DNA of 64,000 nucleotides from JAGQOZ01 sp041399205 (GCA_041399205.1 JAWKTK010000014.1:169814-233813), one strand, 5' to 3'; shown: positions 45,701 through 55,337, counted from the stretch's first letter. The notes: a model not told the origin generated them from the sequence alone. A program made the numbers and translations.

Positions 45701-46793
45701 CACAAAGCAGTGCGGCGAATATTCCCCACAGGCCGAGCGACGGTTCGGGTACGGACGAAACCGCTTGCCTGGGGCCTAGTTCATAGCCGCCATCGCTGAA
45801 CGCGGCAATCAGGTCGGCGCTGTCAAACGTCGTGTCGCCGTTCCAGTCTCCTTCTGTCCAGGTTGCAGTTTGGCCGGATTCATATTTGCCGGCTGAAAAG
45901 ACAGAGATCATATCTGAACTGTTGAATTCGCCGTCCAAATTGGCGTCGCCGATCCAAGTCCCCATCTGGGAAGTCACCAGATCCACCAAGTCTTCTCGAT
46001 TGACAACCGTATCGTCGGTCAGGTCGAAGCGACTTTCGTTCGCACCGGACGAAATCGCTGCGGAAAGCAATTCGATGTCGGACACGTTCAAAATGCCATT
46101 GTTGTCAAAATCGCCGGTCAGAAGACTCAAGATTTCTGGAGCGGGAAGAGATCGTTCGTTGGAAAACTGCACCCAGCGGAAAGTCGCTTCGGGCGCTTCG
46201 TTGCCAGGTGAGTTGACAATCAATTTAGGTAAGGAATCGGGATTAACGACAATCGTTCGCTCCAGCAACGGCTCGTCGGGACGAACCTCCGTCGGACGCC
46301 ACGCCCAAACTCGATAATTATTGTCAAACGTATCCACCTGTAAAATCACATCCTCATCTATGGGCCGCAGGTCTGTGTCGACGCTCTCCAGCCAAGTGAA
46401 CACCGAGCCAATCCACAGTCGACTTTCCGGCTCGAAGCCAGCCCAACCGTTTGAAAACCCACCACCCACAGGTCCGGCATCAGCCATCAATGCCATGTAG
46501 AACGGTCCGCCCAGCCGAAACTGCGTTTGCATAGACCAGTTAGCGCTGGGTTCAATCTGCGAAGGATACGCTTCAAAGAACCCTGGGAAATTGCCTCGCA
46601 GCACAAGGTCCCCGTTCTCAGGAACTCCGGCCGTCCACGAAACCGGGCTATCGTCACGCAAATTGCCATCATCAAACGAATCATAGATTACAAGCCCCAT
46701 CGTCTGTGACGAAAAACACATCACGCCCAACAACAGCGTATTCATCCACAATTGATTCCAATACGCGAAAGTCCAAACTCGACAAGTTGCCAT
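45669..46793 (-). CDS. PEP-CTERM exported protein with dockerin-like repeats
   Basis: It is 374 residues long with an N-terminal signal (LLLGVMCFSSQTMGL). A concanavalin/laminin-G-like domain (YDSFDDGNLRDDSPVSW, then WAGFEPESRLWIGSVF) covers about 35-225. Four EF-hand/dockerin-like loops follow: GDFDNNGILNVSDIELL, DLTDDTVVNREDLVDLV, GDANLDGEFNSSDMISVF and GDWNGDTTFDSADLIAAF. The C-terminus is a PEP-CTERM sorting signal (SVPEPSLGLWGIFAALL, then a basic RRSCRRR tail), normally processed by an exosortase. An AAGGATGG ribosome-binding site precedes the start. Confidence 0.88.
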   Translation of the reverse strand: MATCRVWTFAYWNQLWMNTLLLGVMCFSSQTMGLVIYDSFDDGNLRDDSPVSWTAGVPENGDLVLRGNFPGFFEAYPSQIEPSANWSMQTQFRLGGPFYMALMADAGPVGGGFSNGWAGFEPESRLWIGSVFTWLESVDTDLRPIDEDVILQVDTFDNNYRVWAWRPTEVRPDEPLLERTIVVNPDSLPKLIVNSPGNEAPEATFRWVQFSNERSLPAPEILSLLTGDFDNNGILNVSDIELLSAAISSGANESRFDLTDDTVVNREDLVDLVTSQMGTWIGDANLDGEFNSSDMISVFSAGKYESGQTATWTEGDWNGDTTFDSADLIAAFSDGGYELGPRQAVSSVPEPSLGLWGIFAALLCVRRSCRRRLA

Positions 46794-46971
46794 TGCATTC
46801 CATCCTTTTTTTTCTGTCGACGCGACCTAGCGATACCCACTGCCACGTCAAAAACCTGAATAAAGTGGCTCGCTGCCGGTATAGACGTCATCTGGACTGC
46901 AACACTGTAAAAAATGTCACAGAAAGTTGGTGCGGATAGATAGTTGTGCAAAAGGCACGAGCGAATCCGTT

Positions 46972-47150
46972 AGAGCTCCCAGAAGATCGAATCGCCTGTC
47001 GGCACGGTGCTCTATCGACGAATTCATCTAGCGAAAAGTTGGTCCCACGAAGAGTTGGTCCCAGGCACTATGGGAAACGCAGGCACTATGGAAAGCGTTG
47101 CCAGGTCCTAGCGATACAGATCGTGAGTGTTGGGCTACGAAGGACAAGGC
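46972..47150 (+). repeat. Long direct repeat, copy 1
   Basis: About 180 bp recur in diverged form at 47657-47817. Shared blocks include GATCGAATCGCCTGTC/GAGCGAATCGTCTGTC, CTAGCGAAAAGTTGG, GGCACTATGGAAA and CGATACAGATCGTGAGTG with TTGGGCT and GGACAAGGC. The element is intergenic with no coding capacity. Confidence 0.7.
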
Positions 47151-47370
47151 TCTTTGCCGAATGGTCATTCATCCGCGCCGGCGGGCGAAACATCTTTGCC
47201 GGTGTGCGTCAGCCACCGGTCGTCGTTCTCGTCCGCGCCGATCAGCCCAGCGGGCGACATATGCGGATTCTTGAAGACGCCCAACATCACCGTCGGCTAG
47301 AAACTTCGCGAGAAGTTAGCAGGGAAGTTAGTGCTAGGCACTATGGAAAACCCTACTAACCGGAGAAATC

Positions 47371-47444
47371 AGAAACGCAGAGGCGCAAAGTACGCAGAGA
47401 AGAATCAGACAACTCTGCGACCTCGGCGCCTCTGCGTTTCCAGC
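47371..47444. repeat. Inverted repeat of the AACGCAGAGGCGC type
   Basis: AAACGCAGAGGCGC at the left pairs with GCGCCTCTGCGTTT at the right, about 45 bases apart. I recognise this as a common interspersed element of many environmental bacteria, where it is often miscalled as part of an open frame. It lies between the two direct-repeat copies. Confidence 0.6.
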
Positions 47445-47531
47445 CTCTGTCGAAGAGTACTTTAATGGCTGGCACCAACCGAATATTAACGAACCAACCG
47501 GGTTGAAAAAGGTCGCCGCGTCCAAGAATCT

Positions 47532-47640
47532 AGAAACCGGCCGCCCCGTTGGGGCTGATCGAGGCAGAACGGCATGCCTTCCCAGGACGTTGTCCTGGGC
47601 TACACAACTTGCTGGGCCTTCGGCCCGAAGAACCACGATA
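47532..47640. repeat. Hairpin-rich intergenic repeat block
   Basis: It contains two strong palindromes: CCCAGGACGTTGTCCTGGG and GGGCCTTCGGCCC, preceded by GCCGCCCCGTTGGGG. This resembles hairpin repeats dispersed in planctomycete intergenic regions. No coding frame is credible. Confidence 0.6.
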
Positions 47641-47656
47641 CCCCGTTTCCCCGCTA

Positions 47657-47817
47657 GAGCCCCAAGAAGAGCGAATCGTCTGTCAGAACTGCGGTCCATC
47701 GACGAATATAACTAGCGAAAAGTTGGCGTCAGGCACTATGGAAAACACTAGCAGGTCCTTGCGATACAGATCGTGAGTGTTGGGCTGCGATGGACAAGGC
47801 ACTTTCGTCACAAACGA
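47657..47817 (+). repeat. Long direct repeat, copy 2
   Basis: This is the second, diverged copy of 46972-47150, with the same order of conserved blocks. Stretches 46794-48099 otherwise hold no supported gene. Confidence 0.7.
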
Positions 47818-48099
47818 ACCGTGCATTCGACCAGCAACAAGTAACTGCCCAGCGAAAACGTTTCTCGCATCCCTTCGCCAACACCGTTATTTCTAGATGA
47901 CTGTCCTCGAATGTTCTTCTTGATTCCAATACCGCGTCTGGGTGCCTACCTGAAAATAGATTTGCCTTTTAGGTTGCGGTTCGAATAAGATATCCGCTAA
48001 TACTAGGGGATGCACGACTGGCCGATCGAAGTGAATCGTACTCCGCTTGATCGGTCAAGACGCATCGTTTTTGGGGATCAAATTACAAGGAAGATTCAA

Positions 48100-49036
48100 A
48101 TGCGTAGTTTTATGGGCTTGCTGTTCACGCTGGTTTGCTGGATTTCTGCCGCTTGCTATGGTGCCGAAAATGCCAATTTTCGTGTGATCAAGTTGGTCGA
48201 GCCGTCGGTTCAACCCGACAACAACCAACGCATTGGTGCCTCCGTTATCAAGCCGACCATCAACGATCAAGGTGACATTGCGTTTGCCATCAACGGTTCG
48301 GATCAAGCTGGTGTCTGGCTGGCATCTGCTGACGGCAAGGTGCAGCGAATCGTGGATACGGACGTCAAACTGCCGACCAAAATGGACGGATCTGAAACCG
48401 TTTCGGCCAACAAGATTCAGTGGATAGCGGTGGCTATGAATAGTTCACGGCAGATGATTTTGAGTTCTTACCACGGACTCTATTCCTTCGACCCAAATCT
48501 GGGAATGGAAGTGATTGCCGTTCCAAATATGGCAATGCCAACGGACACGACGAAGCGGCTTAAATCCGCCATGCGAAGTCTGAATATTGATGACGCTGGA
48601 ACGTTCATTTTGTCGGCACAGGTGTACGCGCAGAAGGAAGAAGGAGACGAAGAAACGGATCGGATTCAACAGCTTTTCCGAGGGCATGACGAATCGCCCG
48701 AAGCGTCAGCACTCTATCGAAAGAAATTAGGTGAGCCACTTGAATTGTTGGAAACGAGTACGCTTGATCGACATCAACGCAATTATGAATTTGCGGTAAA
48801 TCTTCAAGGTGACATGGTCTATCAACCTGGGAGCATCGTAAACAAGCCATTGAAACTCCCTTTCCGCAGTTCTTGTTTTCAATTTCATGGATTTTCTGGT
48901 CTGGCATGATTCAGGTTTGCGGTGCGATTGTGATACAGCTCTACGGTTGCCCTTCCAATGCGATCCTGGGGATAACGTTGAGGCTCTAGGTTCTCTTTGG
49001 ATTGCTTCTCCGAAGGCGTGGACGATTACGACGTAA
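48100..49036 (+). CDS. Exported protein of unknown function, disrupted at C-terminus next to an IS
   Basis: It starts at 48100 (MRSFMGLLFTLVCWISAACY) with AAGGAAG upstream; a longer N-terminus in frame is unlikely. Signal peptide cleavage falls near AACYGAENA. The mature part has repeating phrases such as PTINDQGDIAFAINGSDQAG and NIDDAGTFILSA, as in planctomycete proteins with DUF7453-like repeats. The main frame stops at 48909. In another frame the sequence continues with CDPGDNVEALGSLWIASP to a stop at 49034-49036, suggesting an indel at about 48870-48900. The IS transposase ends 51 bases further on. C-terminal loss by IS insertion is possible. Confidence 0.55.
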
Positions 49037-49087
49037 GCACACGTTGCTGGCCGACACGTTGCCACGTTGCTGGCCGACTTGTTGCTG

Positions 49088-50854
49088 TTAGGATTGATAG
49101 TCTTCGATGTGGATGTTGAGGAGCTTGAGTATTTGCCGGTGGATGGGCGCCAGTTCGGTGTAGAAGATGCGGAAGTCGTCCGCCGTTTCGATGGAGTGTC
49201 GCGAGATTAATTCGAAAGTGTCGATCAGTTGCCTTACGGTTGGAGAGGCACATTGTCGGCCTTCGGGATAGAGCGGGAGTGACGCGATCTTGTCACGCTG
49301 CATCGCCAGACGAAGCTCGCGTTCCAGTAAGGCTTGCGTCATTAGGCCGAAGAAATAGATGGCGAATAAGCCGGCAATGCGTCGCACGTTCTTCAAGTAG
49401 ACAGGGGCGACGGAGAAGTCGGTCTTGAATTGCGAAAAACGCTTTTCGACCAACGGTTGACGTTTGTAAGCTCGCAAGACTTCCAGCGGTTCCCAGTCGC
49501 GAATATTGGTGATCAAGGGGAACACGCCGTCGGCACCGGCGGCTTGGGCCAGTGCCTTCGTATCCAATTCCCACTGGATGTGGAAGCGTGTTGTGACAAC
49601 CTGTTCGTACTTGGTATCTGCCGAAGGGCGGCCGCGCCCGACCTGGCGATACGTCACATGTTCCTCTTGCGTCACTTGGACTTGCAGAAGCGATTCGAGT
49701 TTTCCCTTTCGCAGGATTTCGGCGACAGCCTTTTCCACTTGCTGCCGCTGTCGCAACCTGGGCCGAGGACCGGACAGTCGCGTCCGCAATGCTTGCAGTT
49801 TACAAACGGCTCGTTCGATATTTCTGGCCCGAGTAGCTTGATCGGCGATGGCTTTGCTGAGACTGTGGAACCACAAGATTCGGTATCCTTCCTTGCTGAC
49901 CAGCGGTTCGGTGCAAACTTGGATTTGTTCGACGAAACTGTCTGTGTTGTCTGGCTGTTGATCAATGATTTTCCACGAAACTTGGTCCGGCGTTTCGGCG
50001 ATTCGCGTGCGAAATGTCGAATCTTCCTTGCGCGAAGCAGGCAGCACCGTGATGAATCGGCCTCCTTGCTGCGCAATGAAGTTCATGTTGTCGGCAGACG
50101 CAAGTTTACAGTCGGCCACATAGACGAAGTCCGTGCGGCCGGTCAGTTGTGCCATGATTTTCCAAGTCGATTGATGTGTTACAGCATCTGCCACGTTGCC
50201 ACTTTCCGTCTGAAAGTAGATCGGCACACCCCCGTCCTCAGTCACGGTTAAGATATAGAGTAACTGTTTCAGGTCAGGGCGATGATCCTTGCTATGTCCC
50301 CAAGTAATCGCTGGCGTCTTCTGCCCATGGAGTTGTGATTCGTCCGTGGCCGAGGCATAGTTTCCATGGAGAGACACACTTGTAGAGTCATTGTGCAACT
50401 CGTCCAAACTCAAGTGAAACTCGTTCACAATATGCGTGACAATCTCCATCACCACGCTCGACGATACCGCGTCATGCACCTGCTCCAGACAGCGACCAAT
50501 GCGGTCGTCATTGAGGTAGTCGAAATCTTCGGGCCAAATTTCGAAACATTCGGGACCGTAGTTCCGAGCCCATTCGGCAACACCGTACATGGGTTCGCGT
50601 GACACAAGTATATTTCGAATCAACAGTGAGACTACTCGAACCGTGCTGATCTTATGTGGCTTGCCTTTGCTCTTGAGCGCAGGGGCCAGCAAGGCATCGA
50701 GTCGCATGCGTTGCAGGATGTGATTGATGATCGGCATCGCACCAATTTGATGCGTTACGATCCGTTCGCTTTGCGCATCACAGATCGCGCGTTGTCCTGT
50801 GAGCACTTCTGATAGTCGCCTCGCCTGGGGGTCGGCTTTTTGTTGAGAAGCCAT
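49088..50854 (-). CDS. IS1634-family transposase
   Basis: The start at 50854 (MASQQKADPQARRL) has an excellent AGGAG seven bases upstream; the frame is open further but without such a signal. The product is 588 residues. It has a DUF4277-like N-terminus (IGAMPIINHILQRMRLDALL, then ILVSREPMYGVAEWARNY) and an IS4-superfamily DDE core: Asp in LHNDSTSVSLHGNY, Asp in FVYVADCKLASADN, and Glu in PLVEKRFSQFKTDF. It is intact, so the element may be active. Confidence 0.9.
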   Translation of the reverse strand: MASQQKADPQARRLSEVLTGQRAICDAQSERIVTHQIGAMPIINHILQRMRLDALLAPALKSKGKPHKISTVRVVSLLIRNILVSREPMYGVAEWARNYGPECFEIWPEDFDYLNDDRIGRCLEQVHDAVSSSVVMEIVTHIVNEFHLSLDELHNDSTSVSLHGNYASATDESQLHGQKTPAITWGHSKDHRPDLKQLLYILTVTEDGGVPIYFQTESGNVADAVTHQSTWKIMAQLTGRTDFVYVADCKLASADNMNFIAQQGGRFITVLPASRKEDSTFRTRIAETPDQVSWKIIDQQPDNTDSFVEQIQVCTEPLVSKEGYRILWFHSLSKAIADQATRARNIERAVCKLQALRTRLSGPRPRLRQRQQVEKAVAEILRKGKLESLLQVQVTQEEHVTYRQVGRGRPSADTKYEQVVTTRFHIQWELDTKALAQAAGADGVFPLITNIRDWEPLEVLRAYKRQPLVEKRFSQFKTDFSVAPVYLKNVRRIAGLFAIYFFGLMTQALLERELRLAMQRDKIASLPLYPEGRQCASPTVRQLIDTFELISRHSIETADDFRIFYTELAPIHRQILKLLNIHIEDYQS

Positions 50855-50981
50855 AGCACACTCCTGTTTGCTTCGGTGATGGAGGCGGTCGACGTGACCG
50901 CGCAGCCACCGAAGTGTTCGCGCCGAGGTAGTGTCCAGGAAATGACGAGGACGAAAAAAATACGTGGAGATGGGTCGGTCC

Positions 50982-51018
50982 ATTGACGTAACTTGAGTCG
51001 CACTCGACTTACGTCAAT
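50982..51018. repeat. Palindrome at the right side of the IS
   Basis: ATTGACGTAA at 50982-50991 is perfectly repeated in inverse as TTACGTCAAT at 51009-51018, with inner GAGT/ACTC arms around CGC. It could be the IS end structure, a subterminal site, or a terminator for outside transcription. It lies between the transposase and the peptide-binding lipoprotein. Confidence 0.75.
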
Positions 51019-51329
51019 TGGAAAAAAAATCTAACCAACCGGATTTCCGCTTTAGCAGCTGGACACTCTTGTCCAACACACAGCGCAGCGCAAAACTTGG
51101 CAACGTCCGCGCGTTGCCACGCCTCCGATCCGCGCCATTAGCGCGTGAATGGAATCAACACAGCGACGCGCGAAAGAGTGACACGCCCAGAAGAGAAAAA
51201 ATAAGGAGCCCAAGCACCCAAGCAGACTAGTACCGCCGCGAGCATCGATATGGCCACACGCGTGTCAAGCGGCCAAACCCGAGGCGTTACCGCCGATCCA
51301 TGCCAATCTACAATTCCACCCCGCCGAAA
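51019..51329. other. Intergenic region after the IS
   Basis: No gene, tRNA or hairpin beyond the palindrome is supported here. Sequence repeats of TTGCCACGC/GGCAACGT type recall the left IS flank weakly. Confidence 0.45.
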
Positions 51330-53162
51330 TTAAGAGAAATTTGCTCCGCGATGTGCGGAAAGGGAGTTGTACCAATTATTAAAGTCTTCCACGGGCTTGA
51401 AATTCTTAAGACGCGGGTTGATGAGATAGTGCCTGGTCCTTGCCAGCGAACCGATGTACGGCGCATCTTCAATCACCATGTCTCGCATCTTTTCGTAGAT
51501 GGAGGTTCGTTCGGGCGACGGTGCCATCACGCGAATCTGCTGATACAACTTGTCGAATTCCGCATTCTTGTAATTAAAGTGGTTCGAACCAGGAGCTTCG
51601 TTCGGCCCGTAAAACAATGCCAAGTTGTTTTCCGCGTCCGGATAGTCGGAATGCCACGCAAACGTAAAGAACGGCGCCTTCTTCTTGTTGACTTCTTCCA
51701 TGAACGCGGGAAAGTCATCCAAGATAGGATTGATGTTGACGCCAATCTCTTTTAGTTGCCGCTGAGCCATTTCCGCCATTTCTTGGCCTTGCGCCGCTTT
51801 GGAAGAATAGAAGTTGATTGTCGGCAACCCTTCTCCATTGGGATAACCGGCTTTGGCCAGCAAGTCTCTGGCTTTCTCCAGATCTGGACCTCGCCAATTG
51901 ACCGAGCCCTTGCCATCCACTGGATAGCCTTCCAGGCCAGGTGGAATCATGCCATCGTAGATGATACACACATTATTGTAGAACGCTCGATTTCGTTCTT
52001 GCCAATCAATGGCCAACGAGATCGCTCGACGCAAGTTCTTCTTTTCTTCGGAATAACCGCCCAGTAATTCATCTTCCATGTTGAAGCCATAGAAAATGAA
52101 GTCCAGCAGCGGAACGGCGTGCGCGGTGATACCTTCTTTCGCAAAGTCAGGCCGCAGACTTTTGGTTCGCGGATTGTAGGCTTCGTCAAAGTTTTCGTTG
52201 GGAACGGTGGTGAAGTCCAAGTTCTTGTTGCGAAACTGCAGCCACATCGGTTGTGACTGTGGATAAAACCCTACTTCTACTCGATCTACAATCGGCAACT
52301 TCGTGCCAGCGGCTTTGTCGAATCCAAACGTTTCGTCTTCCGGCATGTGTTCCGACGGATAGGTACAAGCGTGATAGGAAGGGTTTCGTTCGAAGGCCAT
52401 CGACTTGCCCGAAACCCATTCGACCATGCGGAAGGGGCCGGTCCCGACAGGGTGACGAGCGAACTGGGCTTGATGATGTTCCACCGCTTCTCTGGGAACC
52501 ACGGCGGTTTGAAACATGGCCAGCGTCCACATAAACCGCTGTACCGGTTCTTTCAATGTGATTTCGAATTCACGGTCGTTGATGATCTTCAGGCCTTCGA
52601 CGGGTGCGTCATAGTCGAACGTAGCCGCCGCATTTTGAGCTTCCTTGTATTCGTCAAAGCCAACGATGGTATTTTCGACGACCCACCAATTTTTCAGTGA
52701 CACATCGCTGTCAGCCAAACGTTTGAGCGAATAAATCACGTCAGCGGCAACCAGCTGACGTCCTTTGCCGTCAGGAAAGCATTCGTCATCCTGGAAGTAA
52801 ACGTCTGGTTTGAGCGTGAAGTGATATGTCAAACCGTCTTCCGACCGCGTTGGCATTTCAGACAAAAGCAGCGGTTCTAGTTCCAGGGGGCGCTTCAGGT
52901 ACTTGTACTGCAGCAGCGTTTCATAAACTTGGACCACGCAGCGGTTGTCATACATGGTCGATCCGTCGGCCGGATCCATGCTGCGACATTCGGAAATCAA
53001 CGGAACGCGAAGAACCTTGGGCTTGCCACTCGTCGAGTTTGAGCCCGACCCAGATCCTGATTCGGCATTCGGATTACCTCCGCCGCAGCCTACTAGCAAC
53101 GCTAGCACAAAGCCCAGAAGAATTGCGGCAATAGAAGGTGTTAGATTTTTCGTCAGGCGCAT
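51330..53162 (-). CDS. Peptide/oligopeptide ABC transporter substrate-binding lipoprotein
   Basis: It starts at 53162 (MRLTKNLTPSIAAILLGF) with GGGAG nearby. The lipobox is LALLVGCGG. After a Gly/Ser/Asn-rich spacer come SBP_bac_5 family features: RVPLISECRSMDP, VYETLLQYKYLKRPLELEPL, YHFTLKPDVYFQDDECF, then HPVGTGPFRMVEWVSG and SLAIDWQERNRAF. The product is about 610 residues, typical for DppA/OppA-type proteins that deliver peptides to an ABC importer. No permease or ATPase genes are adjacent, so partners must lie elsewhere. The gene is complete. Confidence 0.9.
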   Translation of the reverse strand: MRLTKNLTPSIAAILLGFVLALLVGCGGGNPNAESGSGSGSNSTSGKPKVLRVPLISECRSMDPADGSTMYDNRCVVQVYETLLQYKYLKRPLELEPLLLSEMPTRSEDGLTYHFTLKPDVYFQDDECFPDGKGRQLVAADVIYSLKRLADSDVSLKNWWVVENTIVGFDEYKEAQNAAATFDYDAPVEGLKIINDREFEITLKEPVQRFMWTLAMFQTAVVPREAVEHHQAQFARHPVGTGPFRMVEWVSGKSMAFERNPSYHACTYPSEHMPEDETFGFDKAAGTKLPIVDRVEVGFYPQSQPMWLQFRNKNLDFTTVPNENFDEAYNPRTKSLRPDFAKEGITAHAVPLLDFIFYGFNMEDELLGGYSEEKKNLRRAISLAIDWQERNRAFYNNVCIIYDGMIPPGLEGYPVDGKGSVNWRGPDLEKARDLLAKAGYPNGEGLPTINFYSSKAAQGQEMAEMAQRQLKEIGVNINPILDDFPAFMEEVNKKKAPFFTFAWHSDYPDAENNLALFYGPNEAPGSNHFNYKNAEFDKLYQQIRVMAPSPERTSIYEKMRDMVIEDAPYIGSLARTRHYLINPRLKNFKPVEDFNNWYNSLSAHRGANFS

Positions 53163-53491
53163 ATCAAACTCCCGTGTCGGTTTGCAATTGCTTTTGTCAT
53201 CGGACGGCACGTCTTAAGCCGTCAAATGTAACAAGTTTTGCAGTCGAATTGGAAACGGTCACTGTACGCCGAGACGCAAATGGCGTCGACCTCAATCAGT
53301 TGATCAGTAGGGGGGAGTTTCTGGTGACGAATGTTCGAGGCACCACAAAGATGCAAGCAAATTTTTTCGTATTGACGGCTTGATAGTGGATTTCGAAGAT
53401 TTCGGACACAACGCCCAAGTATCGCCGCAACGATTAGGCGGTAGCTGGCGAACTAGTGGGGGAACTTGTTGTGTGGCGGAGAACGGAAAGC
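53163..53491. other. Intergenic region, nothing recognised
   Basis: It lies between two divergently read genes, so promoters are expected. No clear boxes, hairpins or genes were seen. Short frames do not resemble known proteins. Confidence 0.45.
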
Positions 53492-54440
53492 ATGTCCCAC
53501 TTCATCATATCGCTTGATTTCGAACTCTTGTGGGGGCTGCGGGACCACCACTCGCGAACTTCCTATGGCAAGAACATACTCGGGCGCAAGGAGAAGCAAT
53601 TCCGCGAATTCTGACTTGTTCCACCGCTACGAAATCGGGCGCGGACGTGGGCTACCGTCGGCCTGCTAATGTGCGAATGCAAGGACGAAATGCTGGAGAT
53701 GACTTCGCGAGTTCAGCAGCCAGAGTATTCCACTGCGTTTGTCGAGCTACGCCTACTTGGACGAAGTGGGCCAGAATGGAACGAACCGATCCGTATTATT
53801 TTGGACTTTCGTTGGTTCGCCGAATTCAGTCGACTCCCAGACAGCGTGTCGGCACACATACTTTTGCCCATTACTACTGCTTGGAAGACGGTGCCGATGT
53901 TGAGTCGTTTCGTTCGGACATCACTGCTGCCCAGACGATTGCGGATCGGCGAGGTATTTCGCTGACATCCATTGTGTTCCCCAGAAACCAGTATGATTCG
54001 GCGTGTCTCCAGGTGTGTCACGCAATGGGGATTCGTTTTCGAGGAAACCAACAAAACTATATCTATCGTCCAAGCTGCGGAAGACAGCAAACCAAGTTAG
54101 TTCGCGCGTTGCGACTGTTCGATGCGCATACCGGATGTTTTAATACCAAGCGTTCTCGCTGGATTGGGATGAAAGGCTACTTGAACCTTCCGGCCAGCCG
54201 ATTTCTGGCCTCATACCGGCCAACTTTGCCACATTTCACCGATCCCATGTCTCTACGATTCAACGTGGCATGACTCACGCCGCGAAAGATGGCGAGTGCT
54301 ATCATCTTTGGTGGCACCCGCATAATTTTGGCCGTGACCTGCATCAAAATCTCAAGTCGTTACAAGTCGTTCCCTGGCTCATTATCAGCTGACCGCAAGA
54401 CCAATACGGATTTGTTTCGTCTTCTATGGAGGATGTTGTT
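53492..54440 (+). pseudogene. Polysaccharide deacetylase-like gene (several frame breaks)
   Basis: The ATG at 53492 with GGAAAG opens MSHFIISLDFELLWGLRDHH, the NodB-type first strand with the catalytic Asp-x-Glu region. The frame then shifts several times, but conserved pieces remain in order: ILTCSTATKSGA replaced by DLFHRYEIG in the next frame, VGTHTFAHYYCLEDG (metal-binding H-x-x-x-H), SIVFPRNQYDSACLQVCHAMG, and the C-terminal ECYHLWWHPHNFGRD block. The corrected protein would be about 310 residues. Such proteins deacetylate cell-surface polysaccharide. The formyltransferase-like gene follows immediately, a pairing seen in surface-sugar loci. Confidence 0.6.
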
Positions 54441-54441
54441 G

Positions 54442-55208
54442 ATGCGAATCTTGATACTCGGTGGACAAGGAAGATCAACCAGGATTCTAGCCAACCGTAT
54501 TCTCGCATGGCATCCTGATTGACTTGTTGGCCGTCATTGAAAACTCCGCGCCACGATCGTTGCTAATTCGATCTCGATGCAAACGACTTGGGCTCGCTAC
54601 GACCGTAGGTCAGCTGGCGTTCATGGATTGGGCGCTGCCTGTTCTTCGAACGATGTCTCGACGACGAACTGCCGAGATTATGTCACAGTATTCGCTGGAC
54701 GAATCAGAATTGCCCGTATCAATGTTTGCAATGTGACGAATGTGAATTCGCCTGAGACGGTCGATCGCATTCAGTTGCTCGCGCCGGATGTTGTGCTGGT
54801 GAACGGAACTCGAATCATTCGGCCACATCGTTCTGACAATCGCACCGACGCCCTGTTTCTTAATACGCACGCTGGTGTCACGCCAACGTATCGGGGTGTC
54901 CATGGTGGCTATTGGGCATTGTGGAATAACGACAAACGACACCAGCTACGGTTCATTTGGTAGATAAGGGTGCCGATACCGGCATGCCCATTTCGTTTGC
55001 CACCACCGTTCCCGATCGACGAGACAATTCTCAAATGTATCCTTTGCTCCAGCAAGCAATTTCACTGCCCGCGATCCAATCTGCTTTGAAAGACATAGCC
55101 GCTGGAAAATCACTTCGTCCCGCCTGTTCCCAAACCACGTTTAGCCGCCAATGGTATCATCCAACGCTTTGGGGCTACGCTGGCGGACTATTTCGCGGCG
55201 TGAAGTAG
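54442..55208 (+). pseudogene. Formyltransferase-like gene (several frame breaks)
   Basis: The ATG at 54442 opens MRILILGGQGRSTRILANRI and breaks at about 54510. Later frames give KRLGLATTVGQLAFMDWALP, then VNSPETVDRIQLLAPDVVLV and FLNTHAGVTPTYRGVHGGYW. This is the N-x-H formyltransferase core, followed by VHLVDKGADTG with the catalytic Asp. The last part is YPLLQQAISLPAIQSALKDI and WYHPTLWGYAGGLFRG. Family: PurN/Fmt-like N-formyltransferases, probably acting on an amino sugar rather than on glycinamide. It directly follows the deacetylase-like gene. Confidence 0.6.
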
Positions 55209-55337
55209 TACAGACCATTGACGATGGTATCGGGCAATCAAGACAGCGAGCGACGTTTGCCGTTTTCCGTTTTCGGGCTCGCTAAGACTCGCTGGTAATT
55301 GACGCAAAGTTGAAAGATTTCAACGAAGTAATCTCGT

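Larger units (their letters stand above)
49040..51018 (-). mobile_element. IS1634-type insertion sequence (boundaries approximate)
   Basis: The limits are set by the transposase gene plus flanking noncoding sequence. The left side has duplicated ACGTTGCTGGCCGAC at 49042-49056 and 49065-49079. The right side ends near a palindrome at 50982-51018. I could not identify matching terminal inverted repeats or a target duplication by eye, so the true ends may lie inside this span. Confidence 0.6.

Noticed and set aside
47334..47699. 121-codon minus-strand frame
   Set aside because: It runs through three different noncoding repeats and has no recognisable product, a typical false call.
47970..48010. 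GGTTCGAAT sequence suggesting a tRNA T-arm
   Set aside because: No acceptor stem, anticodon arm or CCA context fits around it.
49430..50251. 273-codon frame antisense to the transposase
   Set aside because: The opposite strand encodes a clear IS1634-type transposase with DDE motifs; this is its shadow.
51330..53162. Peptide-binding protein as cargo of the neighbouring IS
   Set aside because: It lies outside the palindrome at 51018 and has its own ribosome-binding site and normal family layout; nothing links it to transposition.
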